Positions 13,446 through 25,077 of a DNA stretch of 64,000 nucleotides are shown one piece after another; the stretch's first letter is position 1, and every line of letters begins with the position of its first letter. The position numbers and the translations under genes are program-made. The stretch is from positions 23,598,305 through 23,662,304 of the forward strand of contig CM056391.1 of the NCBI GenBank assembly GCA_029718625.1, written 5' to 3'. The notes under the pieces are model-generated. The model was not told the origin of the DNA and searched no databases. It saw only the letters and a list, made by a program, of their open reading frames with translations. The DNA is from Synaphobranchus kaupii. Lineage: Eukaryota > Chordata > Actinopteri > Anguilliformes > Synaphobranchidae.

Positions 13446-15436
13446 GAACACATCATTATTTCATTTTTACCACAGAATAATTTCAGCACTTTTACTGAGA
13501 CGTTGATGCCAGACATCTAAGCACACTGCCTACTCCCCAAGGGTACTTCGAGCCACGCTCTGCTAGTCAGGCTCAAAACTCATTAAATGATTTAATCTAA
13601 GTGAAATTATTCTTTTTTTGTTTTATTTATGACATAAACTAAAATTAATGGGGGGAAAAAAGAGAGAGAGATGCTGTTAAAGTGTTTTAACTTCAGTCAG
13701 TCCCACCCCTCCTTGGTCCTGATGCTGGCGCCGAGTAGTTTCCATGGCCAGCATGGGGCGTGACTACTCGACAGATCGGTAGCATCAGATATACACCCCT
13801 GCTGGGATTTGTTCCCAATCCCAGCACAAATGGTACTCACTCACTTTATCTGTCTAACACAGTCGCCTCTGTTCTCCGTCAGACAGCTGTGGAACTCAAC
13901 GCGTGATGGAGGCCTCCAAACTTAGTTTCCCAGTTGGACAACCGGTCCAGGGTGTACTAGCTAGCGCAAAGACACAATTTCTCTGTGAAATAAATATGGC
14001 TGTGCAATTCTTGCTTAGACCCTGTAGTGAGTTTCGAGCCTCAGCTAAGTCATTAGCTGGCTTTGACGAGGTGTCCACAGCAGCAGGCCAAAATTAGCTA
14101 ATCAGTTTAAGTTCAGCTTTTCTGGTTACTGCTGCTGTTTTGGTTCTTCCAAATGGCTTCCGCAGGCTACTGGCAGCTATAGGTAAGAGATATGTCTTTC
14201 CTCTGATCTGTACTACCTCTCCTGCAGTAAGCCTACTGTGTGGTTTGTCATGTATAAAATGGTCAGCGGCTTGCAGTTGAGCGCACTGGAGTGGTACACA
14301 GGTTCATCTCCCTCAGCAGTGACTTAAGAGGCACTTGATGAATCCAAATTTCAATTAAAAACATTTTAGGAAAAAAATGTAAATGATTTAAGAATGCGCA
14401 AATCTATAGGCTACATCTATGCACATCCTGTGACATAAATGGCAGTACCTCTCATTTCCCCCAGAAGGCAGCATTGCACACATTTTCTGATGTGCCACAT
14501 TTCAATCCACGAAGGCCTCACTGCAATCATGGAGGAAACATGCAAGTTACCCACGTCGGCCAATCAAGGATGGGAGCCGCAGAAATATCTTCCTCTGATC
14601 ACTGATCACAGGAGCGGGAACACTTCGGGCCTGTGTGGGGGGGGGGCTCAGAGGAAAACCCAGGGCTGTCTATGTGACCATGGCCCCACTCGGTGAGAGG
14701 CAGGAATCGACGTGAATACACACTAAGGATCAATGCTGCTGATGCCAAGGCATTCTGACGCATCTTCTCAACCCCCGGGCGATCGATCGTTCCATCCCCG
14801 CCCACAGCTTTCTTCTGAAGAAGCCCCAATCGCCCGCCTCCCCACTGGGCACCACTCTGGGATGTGGGGGGGTGGAGGATTCTGCTCACCCTCTGAGGCT
14901 CTCGCCCCCTCCAACAGCCACATTACTAAGACTCCGTGAGCTAATGCAGAGCAAATTGTTTCAAAGACTAAGAAAAAAAAAAAACAACAGAAGGCAGAAA
15001 AGAGATTTCCATCTGCTGGGTATCAATGTGTTATCGTTGGATATGGCAGCATGGTAATACCCACAAAATGTTCCCAAGAGAAAATAATGAAATGTCCTGA
15101 AATGTCAATGACGCACAATTGTAGGTCTGTTCATTTTTCTGTTGTAAAAAATTTCACTTGGGTGAACATAGAACAGTGTGCTGGCACAGTCACGCCAAAC
15201 TGAGCACGTTAGCAAAGGTGTGAATCTTAAGCAATCTGCCCAGTGGTGAGTATAGTGGTGAGTGTTTGCAGCACAGTAGACATATACAGGGCTGTAGCAG
15301 TTGTCGAGGCTCTGTGCTGATACACCTTGATGGAGAGAAGGCTGATGTTAGCGTTGGTGCTGATCAATTTCATTCCCTGTCTTCTGAGACTTTTGGCGAA
15401 TGCAAACATTTCACTTAAAACATAGTTTTTGTGAGT

Positions 15437-15567
15437 AATATGTATATGTATATGTATATGTACTGTATATGTATATGTATGTGTACATGTATACATGTAT
15501 ATGTATATGTACTGTATATGTATATGTATGTGTACATGTATATGTATACATATGTACGTATATGCAT
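15437..15567. repeat. TATG/TGTA-rich microsatellite
   Basis: Imperfect TATATG and TATGTG repeats, including two copies of TGTACTGTATATGTATATG about 50 bp apart. Alternating purine/pyrimidine sequence; open frames across it are meaningless. Confidence 0.9.
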
Positions 15568-17496
15568 GTGTACACACTTCTTCTGCCAGCTGCCTCTACT
15601 TTTCACACTGCAGTCCAGCAGTTATTGCATCAGTTAGTCTACTTCAAATGGACATGTAGTAGCGTGAGGAAGATCTGGCTTCGCCCCGCAGCAAAGCTCT
15701 TCTCAACACCGCATACTCTCCTGCGAATAAGACTGATCCCCGTTGCTGTTCATTTTCTCCTGTTCCCTCACATATTTCTCAGTGACCAGGTTAGTCACAT
15801 AAGCTACAGGAGGCAAACACAGATATGACATTGATCTACAGTCTGTTTCATTATGTTTTTGTAGTCGCTTCCTTCAAGAGTATGAATACACTTGGATAGC
15901 ACCGATTCCTCTGGAAGCTGGAACATGGATGGCTTTTATCCTTGTCGGTCTTGTGTGCTGTGTGCTGCTGTTTATTCCATAAGAACGCTACTGAAAGGCT
16001 GTTTGTTACATAACTGTACAGTTAAAGTGTTCAGAATTTCAAATGGATTTGTTAAAATTTTGTGATCAGGCTGTATGGTATACATGCCGCTCACCCAGTC
16101 TATGACTGAACCAAAAAACCTCAGACGGCAGACATGGTACTGCACAAAAAGACCAAGGGCCTTTGCAGAAATAAACTTGTGTTCACTTTCAGTTTAACTC
16201 TGAAAAATTGCTGCTTTATAGAATTGTCTACAAAGAGGAAAGCAATTGAGTATTGTGTGCTTTAGATGTATACTTTCTCAGAAATGAGTAAGGGCATACT
16301 CTACTGTGTGTATTGTCACATCCTGTAACAAATATAACAATACGTCAATCAATTAAAATTATGATGCAGTGATTGTCACTGTCTCCTTTCCCACAAAGCA
16401 CTGTGTTTCCAAGAGAAGGGTGTGGCACTGCATGCAAATTGGCAGCAATCCTGATCTTTCTGAATGAGCTTCTGTGAATGGAAATACAGCTCTTGCTGTG
16501 AGTGTATCCATGAAAGATGTCTGTGAAAGGGTACACTTAGACCTCTATATCACTGGCCGAGCCTGGCTTGAGTGCAGATAAGAGCGCTGCATGCCTTCCC
16601 TATGGAAGGATCCTCTGCAGGGTTGCCAGACTGGGATATATCCCGCTAGCATGAGGATTAGACAAAAATCACAGAAGTCTTGAAATTTTTTATGTGGTCA
16701 ATGGAAGTTAGGGTATTTTGAGGGATATTTTGGGAGATAACAATGATAGAAATCTGGAAATGCTGATCCTCTGTGGATCTGAACGTTAAGAGCAGTCCAG
16801 CCAACCACCACCTCCAAAAAAGACAACCATGTTGTTCTTTTCTCCTTCTGCAAATTGTCATTTGGATATAAAACTTATTTGTGCTCCTTCCTCCTTGTAA
16901 AATATGTTACTTTGTTATTCATTAAGGTTTGAAGAGGCTTTAAGGAACACATGGATGAGTTTGATGGATGAGTTTGATGACATGACAGTTAGAAGTAGGC
17001 TAATGTGAAAGTAAAATCTATTTATCATTTATCCATTATTTTGCTATAAGGTCAAAGCCTTATAGATGAAGATAAAATAGATCAAAGAAAATATTTTGAG
17101 CTGTGTCAGAGCAGCTACATTTTAAATTGATCTACATTTCAAACAGAATTGGGCTCCATAGTCTACTTAATGAGATAATGCTTGACGATTAGAGTCTGCT
17201 TGCCCTGAAGCGTCTGTCTGTGAAATTTCACCTCTCACAAACACTCTCTAATGGATGACACAGACTCTCACCAGCTAAATGCATCTAACTTGAAAAATAC
17301 TTTCAAAGTTACATCAGAGATCTACTCTGTATAGACAGACAAAAAAGATACAAATTTTACTAAGAGAAGTTCCAAGTGCACTACTTTAAAGATTCTGGTA
17401 TATGGAGGGACAACACTGACCAGGTGAAGTCACATGACACCTCTGGTACCTCAGCATGCAGTCAGCATGGCGAACACGTCCAGCAGAGGACCTTAC

Positions 17497-17581
17497 CTTC
17501 CAGCAGATCCCGTGCCAGACCAGGTTCGGCTCCTGTAGACCGAACAAAGTCCGACAGGACCGCATCCATGTCCAGAGTCAT
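17497..17581 (-). CDS. otud7a: OTUD7A exon 1 (N-terminal UBA region)
   Basis: Minus strand. From ATG at 17581-17579 it encodes [20 protein letters not shown] and GLARDLLE, ending in a GTAAGG donor (17496). [20 protein letters not shown] is the nearly invariant N-terminus of the family; OTUD7B starts exactly at MTLDM. The frame stays open upstream to TGA at 17653-17651, and the residues just before the ATG (VWAAHPHDH) resemble the longer N-terminus of mammalian OTUD7A (CWAALLHDP). Translation may therefore start in an upstream exon with a splice acceptor between about 17606 and 17650; none is convincing. The donor phase joins exon 2 perfectly. Confidence 0.95.
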
Positions 17582-18111
17582 GTGATCATGTGGGTGCGCT
17601 GCCCAGACAGCAGCGAAGGGCTCCGTGGTCGCCAGACTGGCTTCAAGCTGTCATCTGCAGTCAAACCAAAAACTGTGTCAACTTAGCTGGCTTAGCGGGA
17701 CCATTCTAATTCTAGCACAAATGTAGGTACAGTATATTCATGCTAGAATTAGCATAAACACACACACACACACACACATATACTATGCACACACACATGA
17801 AAACATAGTCATATGAAAATAACTCATTTTAAATTAATAAGTTGAAGAATATGAACAAGATTCTGTGGAGAATTGAGAAGATAGTGGGCACAGGAGGAGT
17901 ATTTGCTACTTCATGTGAAAAATGTGTCGCCACTTTAACTGTGTAGGTTAGTTAGACTACTTAACTACTTGGTGTGAGCTGAAGACTAGATTCATCTTTT
18001 TGAGTATTGATAAGGTCTAATAAAACAAATGTAATATAATATTCTTTTGAAAAGTTGCATTTATTATATATTATCTTTTATTTATGCACACATACAGAAT
18101 GGTACATGGAT
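17582..18111. other. 5' flank of the first recognised OTUD7A exon
   Basis: No TATA box or CpG island is evident. It contains a short (CA)n tract at about 17758-17780. Possibly 5' UTR, intron or intergenic DNA. Confidence 0.5.
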
Positions 18112-18483
18112 TGGGACAGTGGTGCAGAGTGGTATAGTGGAAAGCACTGTCGCCTCAAAGTCGCAAGAAGGTCTTGGTTTTGAATCCAGGCCAGTGGTTC
18201 GAATCCAGGCCAGGGGCCTTTCTGTGTGGAATTTGGATGTTCTCCTAGTGTACAAAAGATTTTCCTCCGTGTTTCCTCCCACAGTCCAAAGACATGCAGG
18301 TTAGGCTACCTGGAGACTGTAAATTGTCCGTAGATATGAGTGTGTGAGTGAATGGTGTGTGTGCCAATGATGGATTGGTGACCTGTACAGGGGATATTCC
18401 TGCCTCTCACCCAATGCATGCTGGGATAGGCTCCAGCCCCCACGCGACCCTGACCAGGAATAGATAATGGATGGATGGATGGC
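18112..18483 (+). mobile_element. tRNA-derived SINE (V-SINE/mermaid-like), plus strand, near full length
   Basis: Starts with an A-box-like head (GTGGTATAGTGGAAAGCACT), has a duplicated B-box region (GGTTTTGAATCC and GGTTCGAATCC), then the family body CCTTTCTGTGTGGAATTTGG, CCTCCCACAGTCCAAAGACA, GCTGGGATAGGCTCCAGCCC and a (ATGG)n 3' tail. The same family is in OTUD7A intron 1 in the other orientation. The B-box duplication is unusual. Confidence 0.88.
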
Positions 18484-18971
18484 CTGCCTACAGAAGACTG
18501 CCTGTCAAGCACCATATTGGTTAATAGTATATAATTATACACAGCTCTTGGAACAGTGGCTAAAAACAATTATGACAATCGCAATCACAATAACGCTCCA
18601 AGTCCTATCTCTCTCTTGAATAAAACAGCATCTCTTTGTTAGGGGCCTATTATCATTCATTTGTTGTTGGATGTTTATTTGCCCGCTCTTACTGGAAGGA
18701 GCTAAGCATTTCCATTAACGTTCATAAGTTCTCCTGCATTTGGCACTGACAGTTTCCAAATCTTTTCTTTGTCCCCCTTGATCCAAGCAGGAATTTTCAC
18801 ACTTTGAAAATGTCACCTTGAAACCATGATTTGTTTATTGCAGACTTTGGTCATTACAATTCCTATGTACTCCCCATCTTATTTCTTATTTCGTAATTCC
18901 TATTTCTTAAACTGCAGTCTGCCCTTCAGGCTTATGGGAGCACCCAGGAACTGTTCATTGGGATGGCTTAA
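18484..18971. other. No recognisable feature
   Basis: About 490 bp between two SINEs; no gene or repeat seen. Confidence 0.6.
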
Positions 18972-19172
18972 TAAGGGTTAAGGAACTGGGCTTGTAACCG
19001 AAAGGTTGCAGGGTCGATTCCCAGGTAGGACACTGCTGTTGTACCCTTGAGCAAGATACTTCACCGACATTGCTTCAGTATGCTGTATAAATGGACACTA
19101 TGTGCAAATGCTGTGTAAGTCGCTCTGGATAAAAGTACCCGCTAAATGCCTGTAATGTAATGCAATGTAATT
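18972..19172 (+). mobile_element. tRNA-derived SINE with L2-clade (UnaL2-like) TGTAA tail
   Basis: 5'-truncated tRNA head with B-box (GGTTGCAGGGTCGATTCCC), a middle with CTTGAGCAAGATACTTCACC, and a 3' end GTCGCTCTGGATAAAAGTAC, CCGCTAAATGCC followed by TGTAATGTAATGCAATGTAA. The stem-loop-like tail and TGTAA repeats are the recognition tail known from eel UnaL2 and related L2-clade LINEs, so this SINE was probably mobilised by such a LINE. Confidence 0.85.
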
Positions 19173-21924
19173 ACAGTCCCCGGTTCTTGTTGAAGTTCTT
19201 ACTGCATCAGACTCCATTGCTTGTATTTAAGGTGAATTTATATTGTGAAGTGAGTTCAGTAAATATTTCTTCAACCTTTAAACCATTAGCTTACCAACTA
19301 AAACATTTACCATTTTCACAGTGGGCCTATTTAACTTTTTACTCTTGGTTCATTTTTTGACGACAAAACAGCTTGGTGCTCTCTGGCCTCAGCTGTTGCG
19401 TCACTCATACTAAGCAAGGCAATGCAGCGTTTTATATTTCACGCAGAGCGTATTGACCATTACAATCTCGCAATGATATTCACCTGATTTGATCTCATTC
19501 AGAACATTTCTAAACAATGAGCAGTGCAAAGCTTTATTAATGCACATACATTTCCAATATTGGCCTTGCCAAAGTCACACCAAAGACAGGCTAGCAGTTT
19601 TTCTGTACGTTTCACATAATTTCCTGCTTAGGAGTCATCAGTGCTTGCAATGGTAAGACTAGGAGAATATATTAAATTGGGCTTTTCAGAATATGAATGA
19701 TTAGCAGCGTGTTGGCTGGCAACCAAAATCAGATAGAAGCATGGTACACTGCTTTTATTCACTTATATAGAATTGCAACCTGTAAGAAAATAATGTGATG
19801 AAAGCTATTGGTCTAATACTAGACCTCGTAATACCAGAGGAGGTCAAATACAGTGCACCGCCTCACCCGTCTCTTTGTCATTAAATGTGATTCTGTGCTC
19901 ATGTTACCCTCTAGGAGCCTATCCTAACACCCATCAGGAAAGTGCACCAGGTGCGCCGTAAAAGCCGTGCCAACAACATGAGGTTCTGTCACCGCTCTCA
20001 CTGATGAAAGCTGTGTTGCGGAGCCAAGCAACATTTCGAAACAACCAGAGCTCCCTACTGGGCTATTACAGCTGACAAAGCCCTCTGCCCGGGCTCAGTC
20101 ATGTCCTCAAATGCCCTCCCCGATGGTGGTCCGGACCGCCGAGGCCATTCAGGGGGAGCGAACCGAGCCCCAAACCTTTCCTTGGCACTCGCCCCTCTCT
20201 GAATCCACTTGAATAAGGAGAGAGAAAGGAATACTTTATCTCGACAGAAGGCTGCACTGCTCTGAGAAACGCTGACCGCAGATGAGGCCTCCGTAAAAGA
20301 ATTAACGGCCGTGTTTGTCTGAATCACAGCTGCCAGTGAATCGTGGACAGAGCACACATGCATTCAGCCTGTTTCTAGTGCTGCGCTTTCTGTATACAGT
20401 ACCGGCGCTGCAATGGTGTTACTACTGTTACCACTATAATTACTACTAATATTACTATTACTTTCAATAGTAAAACGAATGCAAATACTAATACTAATAC
20501 AATGCAGTGTTGGCTGTGGCTGGCAGCTTGACCTGCATGAAGTGCATTCCTTGGACTGTGTCTGTGTGAGCCTGACTTGTAGACTGAGGTGTGATAGGAA
20601 ACAACGTGTAGCACATTAGAGCATGTGCTTTTCCTGAATCCAAAGCAGTTGCAGCAATAAGTGCTGATGATGAAAACAAATGGAAATTCCAAACTGGGAG
20701 AAAAATCATTAAAATATCTAAATAATAATAATGGGCTGTATTTATATCCATAATCGGGGTTATACCTACACATCGTCAGAGTTACACAGGGTTAACCACC
20801 TTTTGTGGATCAAGTGTAACAGGGGTCACAAACAGCGACCCATTGGTACAATTAGCAACACGACCCATTGGTACAATTAGCTTATCAAGCCATCCCAGAA
20901 GCTACTAACTACTACTACTACTACTAACATATGGTAATTCACGCTATAGGGAGTGATGCTACCTTATGGATGTTCACATGATTATTTATGATTCTGAGCT
21001 CTTGCCATGAAAGCACATCAGAGCAAGAGGAGTGACCCACTTCAACCAATATCAATATGCAACACTACCATTTTGCACTGTAAACACTAAGCACACATCA
21101 GCAGGAGAGTGAGGGATTTATATATAGACTATAAATACTGGGGCATACTGTATACTGGGGCATGTTTAGATGAGGAGACTGGGAATTTGGCAAGGACAGC
21201 AGGGAAACAGGTGGAAAACATCCTATTCATTGTGATAAGTGCTGCTTTTTGTTTAATGACCACAGTGAATCGAGACCTGTTTACCATACAAAGGATACCA
21301 TCATGTCCCCATCACTGCACTGGGACACTGGCTTTTCTAGGTCGTCTCAGACGTAAGACTGCCCCCCTACTGGTACACAAACACCAGGAGCCTCCCACCC
21401 CCATGTACACCAAGTCCAGATTCAGCCATCAGGCAGGAAAGACTGCTGGGCAGTACACTTAGGGCCTGATTTTAAAAAATTTAAGATATTTAAAAAAAAA
21501 TGCTGGGATAAAATGCTAATGCGTTGACATCAATATACGTATGAGTGGAAGTATTTTTTTTTTGCTGTCAAGAATGAATGGAGCCCATTGGGGGAAACTG
21601 GCTTTTTGAGCGCCAATTATAGATATCAGCAGGGCGACATTATATTCGGTGCTGAGGTTGAGAGCCGAAAGCTGGCCCCTTGGTAGTGCAGTACAAATAC
21701 TATCCTGGGTCTGCTGGAACAAGATCTATGCATAAGTCCCAAATCAATTGTAATATGTAATATATAATATTTTATGGTGGTAAAATAGCCTGTGTTCATC
21801 TGTTCTGTATAAATATTGTGTTTGCTCGAGCACCATACGAAATAACTCTTTAATATATGTACAATTTATGAATATCTCTGTATGGTGACACTGCCCTACA
21901 TACATACTGTACACCCGCTACATA
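19173..21924. other. No recognisable gene
   Basis: Includes a GC-richer stretch at about 20060-20220, a (TTACTA)-rich patch at 20430-20465, a 25-bp tandem duplication at 20837-20886 (GACCCATTGGTACAATTAGC core) and a (TAC)n patch near 20908-20925. No coding signal with a known domain. Confidence 0.55.
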
Positions 21925-22467
21925 CACTGCCCGGCCAAAAAAAAAGTCGCACACTCTAATATTTCGTTGGACCGCCTTTAGCTTTGATTACGGCGCGCAT
22001 TTGTTGTGGCACTGTTTCGACAACCTTATGCAATGTCAAAACATTTATTTCCATCCAGAGTAGCATAAGTTTTTGGCTGAGATCTTGTATTGACGACGGG
22101 AGAGTCGAACCACTCCGTAAAGTGTTCTCCAGCACATCCCAAAGACTTTCAATGGGGTTAAGGTCAGGAATCTGGAGGCTAATTCATGTGTGAAAATGAT
22201 TCCTCATGCTCCCTGAACCACTCTTTCACAATTTGAGCCCGATGAATCTTGGCATTGTCATCCTGGCATATGCCCATTGATGGGATAACCTGGTCATTCA
22301 GTACATTCAGGTACTTCGCTGACTTCATTTTATTGCTGCATAATGTTGCTGAGCCTAGACCTGACCAACTGAAGCAACCCCAGATCATAACACTGCCTCC
22401 AGAGGCTTGTACAGTGGGCACTATGCATGACGGGTGCAATGGCGACTTTTTTTTTGGCCGGGCAGTG
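21925..22467 (-). mobile_element. Tc1/mariner remnant with transposase C-terminal part
   Basis: Perfect 26-bp inverted termini beginning CACTGCCCGGCCAAAAAAAA, flanked on both sides by TA (21923-21924 and 22468-22469), as expected for Tc1. The minus strand encodes transposase pieces: [36 protein letters not shown] (second catalytic Asp) and, in another frame, LSQKLMLLWMEINVLTLHKV. The DNA-binding half is absent, so it is a dead internal-deletion copy. Confidence 0.93.
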
Positions 22468-23114
22468 TATCTTACTGAAGAAATTACCGGATGCTCTGCA
22501 GTCATTACTGGAAAAGCCTACACTACCTACACAAGAGTTTTTCAGGTTCAAACGATGTTCAATATGAACAATGAGACAATATTCTTTGTTAAATTAACTG
22601 CACTTATGCACATTACATTTTCCTTCAGTTAATACAATTTCATATTACTGTGTTGGATAAGTTTAGAAATATGATTAATCAAAACATTCATCTTTTTCCT
22701 TTGCCGTCTCAAGCCCCTTTAGGATGTAACCATTACTCCATACCTTATGTAAATTACTCTATAATAAATGCCAGATTGCCACTGTAGCAGTAAAGATCCC
22801 ATAACATTTATTGCAAGGAATAGGGTGTTCCCTGGTGTTCTGGCAAAATTTCCCACCTGGCTCCCTCAGTCTACCCATATAATCATCCTCCTGTTTAACT
22901 CGTGTTGTAATCGCCTCCCTCTCCTTCTCAGCCTTCTGACACAAAATAGCTTCTGTGCATCACTCAGATGAGGGCTACACACAGGAGGAGAAGGCTACAC
23001 ACTGTGTCCCCTCCTTTCTCTGGAATCTGCTGGTGGATGTTTTTTTATAGCCTAAATGTTCCAATGGACTTTTATTCCCATTGCTATTAGGCACTTTAAT
23101 GATCTAGAATGCCA
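22468..23114. other. No recognisable feature
   Basis: AT-rich sequence without gene or repeat signature. Confidence 0.55.
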
Positions 23115-23371
23115 AATCCTCATATCCTCTTGAGAGCTGGCAGAAAAAGTATTTTCATTTTTTTTTGGACATAATACAAGTGCCTTGGGTGACAAAAACA
23201 TTGCAGTGAAAATATTTTCAAAAATATTATTTATTTTATTTGTATTGAATGACCCTTATAGTGTAGCTAGGTCTCAGCATGGTAGAACATATTCGGTTTT
23301 TGAGATTGAAACCTGAGATTAATGTCCCTTACAGGGGACAACAATTAATTGGCGGGTCTTAGGAGGATATG
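23115..23371 (+). repeat. Uncharacterised dispersed repeat, copy B
   Basis: Direct-orientation partner of 13176-13445, diverged by substitutions and small indels. Shared ends are AAATCC..ATATCC at the left and TCTTAGGAGGATAT at the right. Confidence 0.7.
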
Positions 23372-25077
23372 TCGATTACTTCGACTGTGTTTTTCAGCAT
23401 CGCATTCCAAAGACGAAAGAACTTGAAACTCACATCCACCTGTTTACATAAATATTCCCTTTGAGGAAATAGAGTTGTGAAATTCAGTACTCTAAGAGAC
23501 CTGGGACTTATCTAGTCTATAAAAAGGGAGCCAAGGATCAATCTCGAAAAATAAGGCTTGCAATGTTTAGATTCAAGAGACAATAGCAACTAACTGTACA
23601 GCTACTGTTACTCCTGCTGCACTCAGTAGAGTTACATATCGGGGGCGGAGGGGGGATATGACTCACTGGTCTTTGCCGTGTGTGTGTTTTATTTGAAAAG
23701 ATGAGGGGGCAGTCCACATATTGTCTCACTCGAGACTGTGGATCCAGAGGAGGAGGACATGTAGCCTTTTTGGTTAATCCAGTTAATTAAGTTTTTATAT
23801 TTTAAACTAAACAGCCCAATTTCAGTGTTTCCTTGCTCAGTCAGTGCTCTCCATGCTGGCTCCCCCTGACACAGGGCTCCTCAAACAACTGGGAGCAATC
23901 ACTAAACATATTTATAGAAGTAGAAATGTTTATTTTGACTTTTAATTTCCTTAGCAGATACTTTTATCACAAGGTAACCAATATTGTGTATATTATACAT
24001 TCATACAACTGTATATTTACTGAAACAGGCTTTAAAGTACTATGTGCTCAGGAGTATCAACATGGGGTCACCTACAGTAGTAATTGAACATGAAAACGTC
24101 TGGATATAAGCCCAGTTTCTTCACCACTATGCGACACTAAGAGGACTGGTTTGCTATTCATGATGTTTTTTTTTCAGTCTTTGCCAAAAGAAATGCATTC
24201 TGTAATGTTTTCCGGCAAGTGTGTGAAAGCCTGCCACAGCAATGATTACAGCCTCATACAGAAAATCTCTGCAGTGTAGAAAGGATCAATAATGATGAAT
24301 CCTGCTGTCCTGACTCACCAACCAAGGCCAGCTGAGCTGGTGCTACTGAGGCCAATTTGGCCTCCATCATAGACAGTCAGTTGGCTATGGCCTGGACTTA
24401 CTTTGGATAAAATATCAAATTAGGAATGACACGCATATAACAAACCAGCCAGGATCCCCACACTCGGCAAAAATGAGAAAAAAAAGCCCACACACCCTCA
24501 CTCACTCTCCCCCTCTCATACGCCGAGAGATGGACGGCTTCTCCCAATGGTCTTAAGATGAGTTTGTGTTTGCCCTTTGTGAACACATGGTGAGAATGTT
24601 AGTCTAGTCCTGCAAGGAGCTTCATAATCTGTCTTTAGAGAGATGGACATACACAGACTGTAACCCAGAGAAGTGAGGAGGCAGGTGTAACCACACTAGA
24701 TATGTAGGACTAGACGTACATAGCAAAGGACATAGGTGATGGCCAAGAATGTATGGAGAAGATTACGGTGCAATTTTTCATACATTATAAAAATGTTATT
24801 TATACGCAGTTTATTACTAGCCAGCATTAATAACTGCATGTACATGTGCTATAAAAAGAGGGATAGAAAGACCAGATGTTTAAAAAAAAGTTACATGGTG
24901 GGAGTAGGCTATATGTACCATAGCACCAGTGCATACTGGAATTTGTTTGTGTGCTGTCTGGATCTGGAAGCCCTGGAATGCTTCTTAGTGTCATTTTTAT
25001 TAATGTGCATTCATTTTGGACTGAAAATCAGTAACATATTTTTTTTGCGGAAGTGCGCTACAGTTATTATTTCTTTA
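23372..25077. other. No recognisable feature
   Basis: No gene, SINE or transposon end identified; a G-rich patch (GGGGGCGGAGGGGGG) lies at about 23640. Confidence 0.55.

Larger units (their letters stand above)
10808..17496 (-). other. otud7a: OTUD7A intron 1 (first intron between recognised coding exons)
   Basis: Intron of 6.7 kb from the GTAAGG donor at 17496 to the TGCGCAG acceptor at 10808. It holds a SINE and a 26-bp minisatellite (11.3-11.7 kb), a poly-C tract, one copy of an uncharacterised dispersed repeat (13.2 kb) and a TATG-rich array (15.4 kb). Elsewhere I see no exon. Confidence 0.8.

Noticed and set aside
13722..13788. Hairpin GATGCT...GAGTAGT / ACTACTC...AGCATC
   Set aside because: Arms are short and interrupted; no family resemblance, likely chance.
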